Source: Methylococcales bacterium (GTDB lineage: Bacteria > Pseudomonadota > Gammaproteobacteria > Methylococcales > Methylomonadaceae). From it: 34,328 bases of DNA. The notes beneath the pieces are model-generated. The model was given only the letters and a program-made list of their open reading frames with translations, did not search any database and was not told where the DNA came from. The DNA lies in the NCBI GenBank assembly GCA_003584875.1, contig QVQD01000206.1, positions 1 to 34,328 on the forward strand, given 5' to 3'. Below are positions 19,607 through 27,572 of the stretch, one piece after another; the stretch's first letter is position 1, and every line of letters begins with the position of its first letter. The position numbers and the translations under genes are program-made.

Positions 19607-20425
19607 TTGAATACCAGCTCCAGCCACTTTTTAAATATAATCTTAAGCTTGTTAAAGCATTATCCGTTGATAAAGCAGATGATTAAGCGTGAAATTATAG
19701 GTCGTTATCGAGGCTCATTTTTGGGCTTGCTTTGGTCTTTTGTTAATCCGGTTTTATTGTTAGTAATCTATACCTTTGTATTTGGCTTTGTTTTCAAGAG
19801 TCGTTGGGGGCAAGGCGATACCGATAAATATCAGTTTGCACTGGTGCTTTTCACTGGCCTAATTATCTTTAACCTATTTTCAGAATGTATTTCCAGAGCA
19901 CCTGGGCTAATTTTAGCTAATATTAATTACGTCAAGAAAGTGGTGTTCCCTTTAGAAATTTTACCTTGGGTTGCTTTAGGAGCCACCTTGTTTCATGCTG
20001 GCATTAATTTACTGGTACTATTCATTTTTCTATTAGCACTAGGACAGCCTTTTACCTGGACATTACTGTATTTACCTTTGATACTATTGCCGCTTTTATT
20101 AATGATTATGGGCTTGTCTTGGCTACTCGCTTCGATTGGTGTATTTATTCGTGATGTCGGTCAATTTATTGGCATGGCCATGACGGTATTATTATTTTTA
20201 AGTCCAATCTTTTATCCGTTGACGGCTTTGCCAGACGATATTCGGCCTTACTTGATGCTAAATCCTGTTACTTTAATAGTCGAGCAAACACGTAATATTT
20301 TGTTGTGGGGCTTGCAACCTGACTGGCAAGCTTTGGGCATTTATAGTGTTATTGCTCTACTGATTGCATGGCTGGGCTGGTTTTGGTTTGCTAAGACTAG
20401 GAAGGGCTTTGCTGATGTGCTCTAG
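19607..20425 (+). CDS. wzm: ABC-2 type polysaccharide export permease (Wzm/RfbA-like)
   Basis: Membrane half of the ABC exporter that moves undecaprenyl-linked O-antigen or capsule chains across the inner membrane. The N-terminal amphipathic segment (QMIKREIIGRYRGSFLGLLWSFVNPVLLL) is the family signature, followed by six membrane helices and the late LSPIFYPLTALPD motif. Length is 272 residues. The start is TTG: an ATG eight bases upstream is out of frame and stops at once, and the next in-frame Met is at residue 24, which would cut the signature region close. Its ATPase partner (wzt) lies 1.1 kb downstream instead of next to it, separated by three toxin-antitoxin-type genes. Confidence 0.9.
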   Translation: MNTSSSHFLNIILSLLKHYPLIKQMIKREIIGRYRGSFLGLLWSFVNPVLLLVIYTFVFGFVFKSRWGQGDTDKYQFALVLFTGLIIFNLFSECISRAPGLILANINYVKKVVFPLEILPWVALGATLFHAGINLLVLFIFLLALGQPFTWTLLYLPLILLPLLLMIMGLSWLLASIGVFIRDVGQFIGMAMTVLLFLSPIFYPLTALPDDIRPYLMLNPVTLIVEQTRNILLWGLQPDWQALGIYSVIALLIAWLGWFWFAKTRKGFADVL

Positions 20426-20438
20426 CCTTATTGTGCTC

Positions 20439-20504
20439 ACGCTCTGGGTGGAAATGCAGTCTGCATCGCTTCAGCGGTGCCAAACGCAGAGCGTTGCAAC
20501 GATG
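20439..20504. repeat. Degenerate cgcagagcgt-type repeat, copy 3
   Basis: Outer arms acgctctg (20439-20446) and cagagcgt (20487-20494) pair; an inner tgca-gtc-tgca palindrome lies at 20455-20464. The repeat fills the gap between wzm and the MNT gene and provides spurious upstream codons to that gene. Confidence 0.65.
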
Positions 20505-20515
20505 TATGGTGCGGC

Positions 20516-20815
20516 ATGAGGCTTTCTAAATCAACATGCTCTGTTATTCGCAGCACTGTTCAAGAGGTATTTGGCTCAGAGGCCACCGTAAAGCTTTTTG
20601 GCTCACGGATAGATGATAACGCACGGGGCGGGGATATAGATTTGCTGGTTGAGCTAAGTTCTGCCACAACAGAGCTTGAACGTAAAACGCTACAACTTAT
20701 CACTAGACTGCAATTACGCATCGGCGACCAGCCTATTGATGTACTGGTGCTTGATCCTTTAACGCCTAGGCAAGCGATACACGATCACGCCACCTTGACT
20801 GGAATGACCTTATGA
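20516..20815 (+). CDS. MNT-type nucleotidyltransferase (antitoxin-like, HEPN/MNT pair)
   Basis: Minimal nucleotidyltransferase of the kind that AMPylates and neutralises HEPN toxins (MntA/HepT systems). The catalytic motif is G29-S30 followed by D40-I-D42 (GSx9DxD), and the third metal-ligand Asp is D75 or D80 in IDVLVLD. The ATG at 20516 (MRLSKST) is chosen because the 13 residues before it come from a dispersed repeat and because the second MNT gene downstream begins the same way. Length is 99 residues, normal for the family. It overlaps the HEPN gene by 4 nt (ATGA), so the pair is coupled. Whether this pair is active as a toxin-antitoxin system is inference. Confidence 0.85.
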   Translation: MRLSKSTCSVIRSTVQEVFGSEATVKLFGSRIDDNARGGDIDLLVELSSATTELERKTLQLITRLQLRIGDQPIDVLVLDPLTPRQAIHDHATLTGMTL

Positions 20816-21351
20816 GCTCAGTATTAAATTTGCCCGTAGTCCGTTTCTTGGATACCTTAGCTATCGTTGCCAAAGAAGGCAAACATCTAGCTTATAGCTG
20901 GAACGGCCTGTTTGCTCAAGGCATTGATGCCCAATGGGTACAACAGCTGGAGATGCATCCTGATCGGGCCGAGCAATTGGAAGCCTATGTGTCACGATTT
21001 GGCAGAATGCAAGATACAACGGCAGATAAATTATTGCCCCGTTGGTTGCTGGCACTCGCTGAACGCCCTGGCAGTCAAATCGAAACGTTGAATTTAGCTG
21101 AGCGCTTAGGCGTATTGACGAGTACTGAAAAATGGCTGGAAGCTCGCAATCTTCGTAACCGCCTTGTACATGAATATATCACTAACCCCGCAAGCTTTGC
21201 CGAAGACTTGCTCTTAGCAAAGGAATACAGCGTGATGCTGATAGAAACCTTTAATCGTATACGTCAGGATGCCTTAACGCGCATGGGTCATAAGCCAGAA
21301 AGTCTACCTGAAGCATTGCCTATCCTGATACCCGTCTTTTTCGAGTCATAA
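20812..21351 (+). CDS. HEPN-domain protein, HepT-like toxin candidate
   Basis: All-helical protein with the HEPN RNase motif R-x4-H-x-Y, read as R115-N-R-L-V-H120-E-Y122. That exact form (RN...HxY) is typical of HepT, in which the Tyr is AMPylated by MntA. Length is 179 residues, longer than many HepT proteins. The N-terminal 80 residues are not recognised beyond being helical, and the C-terminus ends PILIPVFFES. It overlaps the upstream MNT gene by 4 nt and is followed one base later by a second, truncated MNT gene. GC looks higher than in the flanking polysaccharide genes, which fits acquisition by transfer. Toxicity is inferred, not shown. Confidence 0.75.
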   Translation: MSSVLNLPVVRFLDTLAIVAKEGKHLAYSWNGLFAQGIDAQWVQQLEMHPDRAEQLEAYVSRFGRMQDTTADKLLPRWLLALAERPGSQIETLNLAERLGVLTSTEKWLEARNLRNRLVHEYITNPASFAEDLLLAKEYSVMLIETFNRIRQDALTRMGHKPESLPEALPILIPVFFES

Positions 21352-21352
21352 A

Positions 21353-21568
21353 GTGCGCTTAACAAAACCACAAACAGATACCATCCTACAAACAGTTTCT
21401 AACTGGGCAGGAACGAATGCCTCCGTGTATTTATTCGGTTCTAGGCTTAATGACCAAGCAAAAGGAGGAGATATAGACTTGTTTATTGAAACGCATAGTG
21501 CATTATCGCTATTACTGCGTGCGCAAATAAAAATGGAACTAGAAGCTAAATTAGGCCTGCCCGTATGA
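21353..21568 (+). pseudogene. Truncated second MNT nucleotidyltransferase
   Basis: GTG-initiated, 71 residues. It aligns with the MNT gene at 20516 without gaps through the active site: both start MRL-x-K and both place G29-S30 and D40-I-D42 at the same residue numbers. It stops at LGLPV, just before the beta strand that in the first copy carries the third metal-binding Asp. The stop codon overlaps the wzt start (ATGA), and no remnant of the missing 25-30 residues follows in any frame I checked. It therefore looks like a deletion remnant fused to the wzt start, possibly kept as a coupling leader for wzt. It might still bind the HEPN protein. Confidence 0.7.
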
Positions 21569-22785
21569 GTATCGCTATCCGAGTTAACAACTTAAGCAAG
21601 TGTTATCAGCTTTACAATCAACCCGCTGACCGGCTTAAGCAGTTTTTGTGGCGAGGTAAACGTCAATTCTTTCGTGAGTTTTGGGCGCTACATGATGTCA
21701 GCTTTGAAGTTGGTAAAGGCGAAGTGCTGGGTATTATCGGTCGCAACGGCGCTGGTAAGTCTACTTTATTGCAATTGCTATGCGGCACCTTAACACCCAC
21801 TTCCGGCAACGTAGAAGTCAATGGCCGCATTGCCGCTTTACTCGAATTAGGCGCCGGCTTTAATCCTGAGTTTACGGGGCGAGAGAATGTATTCATGAGC
21901 GCCGCCATTTTGGGCCTAAGTCCCAATGAAATTGAAGAGCGCTATGAAGATATCGTTGATTTTTCAGGTATCCGTGACTTTATAGATCAGCCCGTTAAAA
22001 CCTATTCTAGCGGCATGTATGTGCGCTTAGCTTTTTCTGTGGCTACTAGCGTTGATCCTGATATTTTAATCGTGGATGAAGCCTTATCGGTAGGTGATGG
22101 TGAGTTTGCACGAAAATCTTTTGATCGTATTCGTGCTATGAAAGAAGCCGGTAAGACTATTTTATTTTGTTCGCATTCTTTGTATCAGGTGGAAGCTTTT
22201 TGTGATCGGGTATTGTGGCTAGAACAGGGAGAACTAAAAGAAATTGGCATGCCGAGCATGGCTATTGTTGCTTATAATTCATTTATGGACAATGCGATAA
22301 CTGACCAGATCACAATCCCTAATAACGACATAACGGAGTGTAACGCTCCTCGCCACCACCATTCAGGAACAGCCAATATTCTTAATATCAAGGTCTCGGT
22401 TGATGGCGTTGAGGGGCGCTATCTTCAAGTGATAAGCGGAAAAAGCGTTGTCACTGTTAGAATGGAGTTTTATTCCGATATTGCCTTACCTGTTCCCAGT
22501 GTTGCTATTGTGTTTAATGATGCAAGCAACAAGCCGATTACAAGTATAGGCACATATAACGACGGCTTGGTGCTTAATAGAGATGCTTATGGTAAAAGCT
22601 ATGCCGAGTTGGTGATTGAACAGTTTCCTTTACTTAAGGGTAGTTATGGGGTCTATGGCTTCCTTATGTGTGAACAAGCAATCCATGTGTACGAAGGTTC
22701 CGACAACATTGCTCAGCTTAATGTTTCGCAACTGGGATTAGAAATTGGTGTAGTGTCGATACCATCAAGATGGGAGTTAGCTTAA
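21565..22785 (+). CDS. wzt: Polysaccharide ABC transporter ATPase with C-terminal Wzt domain
   Basis: ATPase that powers export of lipid-linked polysaccharide with the Wzm permease. Walker A is GRNGAGKS at residues 59-66. The family-specific LELGAGFNPEFTGRENV segment follows, then the YSSGM signature, the LIVDEALSVGD Walker B and CSHS. After about residue 250 comes a beta-sandwich extension (about 150 residues) like the Wzt C-terminal domain that binds the terminal modification of the O-chain. A chain-length or cap-recognition role is therefore likely. Length is 406 residues. The start overlaps the truncated MNT gene by 4 nt, and no independent ribosome site is needed if the genes are coupled. 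Confidence 0.94.
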   Translation: MSIAIRVNNLSKCYQLYNQPADRLKQFLWRGKRQFFREFWALHDVSFEVGKGEVLGIIGRNGAGKSTLLQLLCGTLTPTSGNVEVNGRIAALLELGAGFNPEFTGRENVFMSAAILGLSPNEIEERYEDIVDFSGIRDFIDQPVKTYSSGMYVRLAFSVATSVDPDILIVDEALSVGDGEFARKSFDRIRAMKEAGKTILFCSHSLYQVEAFCDRVLWLEQGELKEIGMPSMAIVAYNSFMDNAITDQITIPNNDITECNAPRHHHSGTANILNIKVSVDGVEGRYLQVISGKSVVTVRMEFYSDIALPVPSVAIVFNDASNKPITSIGTYNDGLVLNRDAYGKSYAELVIEQFPLLKGSYGVYGFLMCEQAIHVYEGSDNIAQLNVSQLGLEIGVVSIPSRWELA

Positions 22786-22787
22786 AC

Positions 22788-23684
22788 ATGATTGGCTGTA
22801 AAAAATATTTGAAGTGGATGCGTTTACAAGTGTTATTCCCTTTCTTAGCATTGTTACCTATGCGCTGGAGTTATTACTTTGCTGCCCAAATAGGGCGTTA
22901 CGATGCAGGTAAGGATGCTTCGCGTTGCGCACTGGAGCAGGGACTATTAAAGGTCTATCCTAACCTAGGTAATGATAGGAAACATTTAGATAGGCTAGTT
23001 CTACGTTATTTTCAGATGATGGCAAAAGATACCCTAGATTGCTTATTATTTCCAAGATTTACAGCTACAACTATTGGCGATTTAATACATATCGTGAATT
23101 TAGATGTTCTGACACGTGCTAGAAATGCAGGTAAAGGTGTCATTCTTATTGTTGGCCATTTTGGCCGAACATTTATGCTCATGCCCGGATTAGGTTTATC
23201 TGATCATGAAGTTGGCTTTCTTTATACTGCGGTAGATGAGAAAAATCCAAGCATTGACCCAACTGAACTCAAATATTTAAGGACAAAGCTTCAAAACGGT
23301 AGATTGTTTTCGAATAGTACATGGGTTACAACTTATGACAACCCTCGTAAAATATATCGAGCGTTACATTCAGGTGAAATCTTTACAATCGCCTTTGATG
23401 GCACTGAAACCAGTAGTAAATTACGCCTCGAATTTGAATTTTTAGGTGGAACCCTTTCATTGCCTAAGAGTATCCTCCGTGTAGCTGCAAAAACAGGCGC
23501 TAAATTGGTTTTTGCAACAGCTTTTGATAAAGAAATGGGAGTAGAAATTATATTACAACCGCTTCCGGATGAACCTTATGCAGCGATGTGTGAAGCTGTG
23601 CGCCTGCTGGAGCAGGATGTAATTACTTATCCTTGGCAATGGCGCCTTTGGTCTGGCATAGATATGCTATGGCATTCTAGGTAA
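22788..23684 (+). CDS. LpxL/HtrB-like lysophospholipid acyltransferase homologue
   Basis: Resembles the LpxL/HtrB/MsbB family of late lipid A acyltransferases in overall layout: a hydrophobic N-terminus (LQVLFPFLALLPMRWSYYFAAQIGR), a GVILIVGHFGRTFML block, a DGTE...FLGG block and a C-terminal WQWRLW. The family catalytic pattern is H-x4-D/E. Here the His is present (H124) but the fifth position after it is Phe (F129), so the usual acid is missing. The ATG at 22788 is chosen for the GGGAG 11 nt upstream; an alternative ATG at 22770 overlaps wzt. Length is 298 residues. The place in a polysaccharide locus suggests a role on lipid or glycan, possibly non-catalytic. Confidence 0.55.
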   Translation: MIGCKKYLKWMRLQVLFPFLALLPMRWSYYFAAQIGRYDAGKDASRCALEQGLLKVYPNLGNDRKHLDRLVLRYFQMMAKDTLDCLLFPRFTATTIGDLIHIVNLDVLTRARNAGKGVILIVGHFGRTFMLMPGLGLSDHEVGFLYTAVDEKNPSIDPTELKYLRTKLQNGRLFSNSTWVTTYDNPRKIYRALHSGEIFTIAFDGTETSSKLRLEFEFLGGTLSLPKSILRVAAKTGAKLVFATAFDKEMGVEIILQPLPDEPYAAMCEAVRLLEQDVITYPWQWRLWSGIDMLWHSR

Positions 23685-23893
23685 CTCGCAAAAAATAAAA
23701 TACCCCCTACAGGATGCGCTTCACTATCGTTTAGCACATCCGATAAAAGTACATAGCCATTTACATAAATCGCTCTCCTTGCAGGAATGAAGAGTCTATT
23801 ACATGTGTAGATACCTATGATAAAAGTGGGCAAACTTTCCCTGTAATTATAACAACCATCGAAGTATAGCTATGTTTTATAAGGAGAATAAAA
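23685..23893. other. Intergenic gap in the polysaccharide locus
   Basis: No gene is seen. It holds tgtgtagatacctatg at 23804-23819, identical in 16 bases to 18128-18143. The right end carries the AAGGAG ribosome binding site at 23881-23886. Confidence 0.6.
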
Positions 23894-24502
23894 TTGCATC
23901 AAAGCTCAATTGACAAAATGATAATATTTCGTGATCAGTATCTGTCAGAGAAGATAAGTGAACCACTCCAAATATTGGATTTGGGTAGCCAAGATGTCAA
24001 TGGTAGTTACCGTCCATTATTTGCAGAGCCCGCTTGGAGTTACTCTGGGCTAGATATGGCGCCTGGTAACAACGTTGATATCGTCTTGAGCACACCTTAT
24101 ATTTGGAACGAAATTAGGAGCAACTCTGTCGATGTTTTAATTTCTGGACAAGCGTTTGAACATATCCAGTATTTTTGGATTACAATGTTGGAAGTTGCTC
24201 GCGTGCTCAAGCCAGGTGGAATTTGTTGTATACTTGCTCCTTCCAGTGGGCCGGAACACAGATACCCGATGGATTGCTGGCGTTTTTATCCAGACGGCAT
24301 GAGTTCACTTGCCAATTTTGCACAAATGGAAATGCTTGAAGCGGTGACTCAATGGCAAGACCAAGGCTATGTCGATGGTAGCGACTGTTGGCATGATTCA
24401 ATGCTTATCTGTCGTAAGCCGGATAAAGGTGTGTGGTGGAATACAAAAAGTAGCATCAAACGCTGGGCACAGCATTGGACTACTACGATAGGTATGAGAT
24501 AA
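23894..24502 (+). CDS. Class I SAM-dependent methyltransferase
   Basis: Small Rossmann-fold methyltransferase. Motif I is seen as LQILDLGSQDVNGSYRPLF, the acidic end of strand 2 as YSGLDMAPGNNVDIVL, motif II as DVLISGQAFEHI and motif III as VLKPGGICCILAPS. Length is 202 residues. The start is TTG, with a strong AAGGAG site 7 nt before it, which settles the choice. The substrate is unknown. The neighbourhood suggests a sugar or the terminal residue of the exported glycan; in Wzt-C systems such a methyl group can serve as the chain-end signal, but that link is inference. Confidence 0.85.
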   Translation: MHQSSIDKMIIFRDQYLSEKISEPLQILDLGSQDVNGSYRPLFAEPAWSYSGLDMAPGNNVDIVLSTPYIWNEIRSNSVDVLISGQAFEHIQYFWITMLEVARVLKPGGICCILAPSSGPEHRYPMDCWRFYPDGMSSLANFAQMEMLEAVTQWQDQGYVDGSDCWHDSMLICRKPDKGVWWNTKSSIKRWAQHWTTTIGMR

Positions 24503-24682
24503 GTAATATTTATATTGCTCATTCATCAATTGTACTCAGGGCGATTAATTAATTATCACATAGCACTAAAGCTAACAAATATGATTCTTTAGGCGGTCCC
24601 TTGATCAACATCCGACAAACAATCTGAATAATGGTTTTCCGATATACGCACCTAATCAATTTTCAAATGAACCAAAGGTAAT

Positions 24683-27496
24683 ATGAGTCTAAATAACTTG
24701 TTAAACAGTGCTAAATTTTCCCCAAAATCATTAAAAGGATCAAATGCTTGGATAGGACATTTGCCCTTTGCTGCATGGGTGATTAATGAGGTCACACCTA
24801 AAGTCTTTGTTGAATTGGGCACCTATGCTGGAAACTCTTATTTCTCGTTCTGCCAATCGGTTACTGAGCATGGCTTATCAACCAAATGCTATGCGGTTGA
24901 TACCTGGCAGGGCGATGAGCATTCAGGCCATTATAGTGATGATATTTTTAACCAAGTTAATAGCTATCATCAAGCGCATTATGCCGACTTTTCCAATTTA
25001 TTGCGTATGACTTTTGATGAGGCTGCCGCCTATTTTTCAGATGCCTCAATCGACTTACTGCATATTGATGGCTTACATACCTATGAAGCGGTTGCTCATG
25101 ATTTTCAAACATGGTTGCCTAAGTTAGCTCCGGGGGCGATTGTAATGTTCCATGATACCAATGTACGCGAACGTAACTTTGGTGTATGGAAGCTTTGGGA
25201 AGAGCTGAAAACTAACTATCCTAATCACTTAGAGTTTATTCATTCACATGGCTTAGGTGTACTTAAGATTAACGACACCTCTGATAGCAATAATATATCT
25301 TGGTTACAACCCGATACGGAAGAACAGAAACAGTTTATAAGTTATTTTACTTCTTTAGGTTCACGGCAATTAGATCGTTATGACTTAAACCTGGTTAAGT
25401 GCCAATTTGATGAATTGACTAAACAGCTTACCAACACTGATCTTAAAGTCAGTGCGCAGGCGAGCCAAATTGATGCACAAGCCATTCAACTTGATGCAAA
25501 GACCACTCAAATTGATGCACAAGCCATTCAACTTGATGCAAAGACCACTCAAATTGATGCGCAAGCCACTCAAATTGATGCGCAGGAGAGGCAGCTCCAA
25601 AATATTATAGCTGAGCGAGATGAGGCTTTAAGGCACAATGAGACTCTGGACCAAATTATTATGGAACGAGAGACAACAATAAGTCAGTTACTGTCTTCGA
25701 ATTCATGGCGCTTAACTAAGCCGATACGATTTTTGTCTCGAGCTCTGAGAGGCGAGTTTAATCCAGCAATAAGTCCACATCGTGCGACTCCTTATGTGCT
25801 TTTTATCCTCAAAGGTGATTTTGTTGGTTTAATTTCGCGATTGAGCTTGCGTAAAAAAATGCTTGCCACAAACAAAAAAGACAGAGCTATCGCTACTATT
25901 ATTGCTAATTCTGCTAGAAACCCTGATCAACTAGCTTGGGGTATTATGGCAACACCCCATACATTATTTATTGCTTATCTAATTGCAGATCGTTTGCAAA
26001 GTCATGGCTGGCAGGTTGAAATATTTACTGAATCTCCCAAACATTTTCAATACGATTATTATATTGTGATATGTCCCCAGATGTTCACAAAACTGCCTCC
26101 TGGTGAAAAGCGTATCGCTTTTCAAATGGAGCAATCTGTAAGTTCTCGATGGTTTACTAGTACTTACTTTGCGATGCTCAATAATTCATTAGCAGTATTA
26201 GAATATGCCCTTGTAAATGTTGATTTTATGGCAACTAAAGGTGTGGCATTTCCGCACGTACACTATCTTCCTGTTGGCGCAGCAAAGAAATATGGCAGTA
26301 CAGCTAGCGCAGTCGAGAAAACCTACGATATTTTATTTTATGGTGACAGCCTTTCTTCACTTCGACGTAGAAAGATGCTGGATGCATTAAGCGAGCATTT
26401 CACTGTACGCGTAATCAATGACATTTTTGGCAATGAAATCCAAGAGCTTATAAAACAAGCGCGTTTAGTGATTAATTTGCATTATTATGAGAATGCCTTA
26501 CTAGAGATGCCTCGTATTCAAGAGTGTTTATCACTTGGTATACCGGTCATATCCGAATCAGCGCAAGACCAACAAGATTATCCTGAGCTGATTGGTGTTG
26601 TTCACTTTTTTGAACAAGGCTCAATCGCTGCCATGTTGAGCGCAGTCAAGGAAGCATTAGAAAAACCAGTGTTGCCAGAGACAATTACTGAGTCAGTTAA
26701 GCTAAGTGAACAACGCTTTAAATTTATGTTTGACCGTTTTTTGATTGCACTTGGATTCTTACCTGCGTCCTATGCTAAGCAATTAACATTAACGTTACCC
26801 AATACTGTTACTCGAGTTGCACTCTCATTGCCTGAAACCATTGGACGTAGGCGTTTATTTGAGTCAGAGAAGCCAGTGAATTGTCATGTTTTTGATGGTA
26901 TCCGGCGTAGTCCTGGGTGGGTAGGTTGTGGTCTAAGTTATGTAGCTCTTTCTCAATTTGCTCTAAAACAAGGTATAAATAACATTACAGTGATGGAAGA
27001 TGATGTTATATTGCCAGCTAATTTTGAGTCTAACATAGCGATTATCAATGAATTCTTGGCTGCTAGGCCAGCACAATGGGATGTGTTTGCCGGCGTCATC
27101 GCTGCGCTACACTCGGATGTAGAAATTGTTTCAGTCGATGTTTTTAAGGATATAACTTTTGTCACTATTAATAAAATGACCAGCACGGTATTTAATATAT
27201 ATAGTGAAAAAGTATTACATCTTTTAGCTTCTTGGGATCCTGAGAATTTAGATGCTGAATTTAATACCATTGATCGGTTTTTAGAACAACAAGCTGATCT
27301 TCGTGTCGTTGTAACATTGCCATTTTTTGTTGGGCATCGGGAAGAAGTGCATTCGACTCTCTGGGGTTTTCAAAATGATACATATAACGATATGATCGAT
27401 AATAGTGAACTCTTGTTAGAAAATAAAGTAGCAACTTATCTTGACAGTCTGAGCAATACAAGACCTCTAGAAACAACAGTATCGTCGTTGTTATAA
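24683..27496 (+). CDS. Multidomain methyltransferase/glycosyltransferase fusion
   Basis: A 937-residue cytoplasmic protein with four parts. Residues 1-200 form a class I methyltransferase (VELGTYAGNS at 43-52, LLHIDGLHTYEAV, MFHDTNVRE). Residues about 225-340 are a coiled coil including six near-identical heptads at 259-300 (QxxQIDA or KTTQIDA), ending in the SNSWRLTKP junction common in large glycosyltransferases. Residues about 390-690 resemble a GT-B/CgeB-like glycosyltransferase, with IQECLSLGIPVISES at 612-626. Residues about 715-937 resemble family 25 glycosyltransferases (GCGLSY at 748-753 and EDDV at 772-775), although the usual GCxLSH histidine is Tyr here. An AAGGT ribosome site precedes the ATG. 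It probably builds or caps the exported glycan. Confidence 0.85.
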   Translation: MSLNNLLNSAKFSPKSLKGSNAWIGHLPFAAWVINEVTPKVFVELGTYAGNSYFSFCQSVTEHGLSTKCYAVDTWQGDEHSGHYSDDIFNQVNSYHQAHYADFSNLLRMTFDEAAAYFSDASIDLLHIDGLHTYEAVAHDFQTWLPKLAPGAIVMFHDTNVRERNFGVWKLWEELKTNYPNHLEFIHSHGLGVLKINDTSDSNNISWLQPDTEEQKQFISYFTSLGSRQLDRYDLNLVKCQFDELTKQLTNTDLKVSAQASQIDAQAIQLDAKTTQIDAQAIQLDAKTTQIDAQATQIDAQERQLQNIIAERDEALRHNETLDQIIMERETTISQLLSSNSWRLTKPIRFLSRALRGEFNPAISPHRATPYVLFILKGDFVGLISRLSLRKKMLATNKKDRAIATIIANSARNPDQLAWGIMATPHTLFIAYLIADRLQSHGWQVEIFTESPKHFQYDYYIVICPQMFTKLPPGEKRIAFQMEQSVSSRWFTSTYFAMLNNSLAVLEYALVNVDFMATKGVAFPHVHYLPVGAAKKYGSTASAVEKTYDILFYGDSLSSLRRRKMLDALSEHFTVRVINDIFGNEIQELIKQARLVINLHYYENALLEMPRIQECLSLGIPVISESAQDQQDYPELIGVVHFFEQGSIAAMLSAVKEALEKPVLPETITESVKLSEQRFKFMFDRFLIALGFLPASYAKQLTLTLPNTVTRVALSLPETIGRRRLFESEKPVNCHVFDGIRRSPGWVGCGLSYVALSQFALKQGINNITVMEDDVILPANFESNIAIINEFLAARPAQWDVFAGVIAALHSDVEIVSVDVFKDITFVTINKMTSTVFNIYSEKVLHLLASWDPENLDAEFNTIDRFLEQQADLRVVVTLPFFVGHREEVHSTLWGFQNDTYNDMIDNSELLLENKVATYLDSLSNTRPLETTVSSLL
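25457..25582 (+). repeat. In-gene 21-bp heptad repeats (coiled coil)
   Basis: Six 21-bp units encode six seven-residue repeats. Units 2-3 and 4-5 form a near-identical 42-bp pair at DNA level, showing recent duplication. Because the unit is one heptad, changes in copy number would lengthen or shorten the coiled coil without breaking the frame. Confidence 0.85.
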
Positions 27497-27572
27497 TTTA
27501 CTCACTCTTTTCTTTAAAAATGTTCTTCTAGTTCAAATCGTTGAAACATTTATCCTGCCTGATCAATATTAA

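Noticed and set aside
20477-20515. Thirteen extra N-terminal codons for the first MNT gene
   Set aside because: They are encoded by the dispersed cgcagagcgt repeat; the ATG at 20516 gives the family-typical start shared with the second MNT gene.
25385-25600. Repeat-like minus-strand frame opposite the heptad array
   Set aside because: It is the mirror of the heptad-coding repeats on the plus strand and has no independent support.
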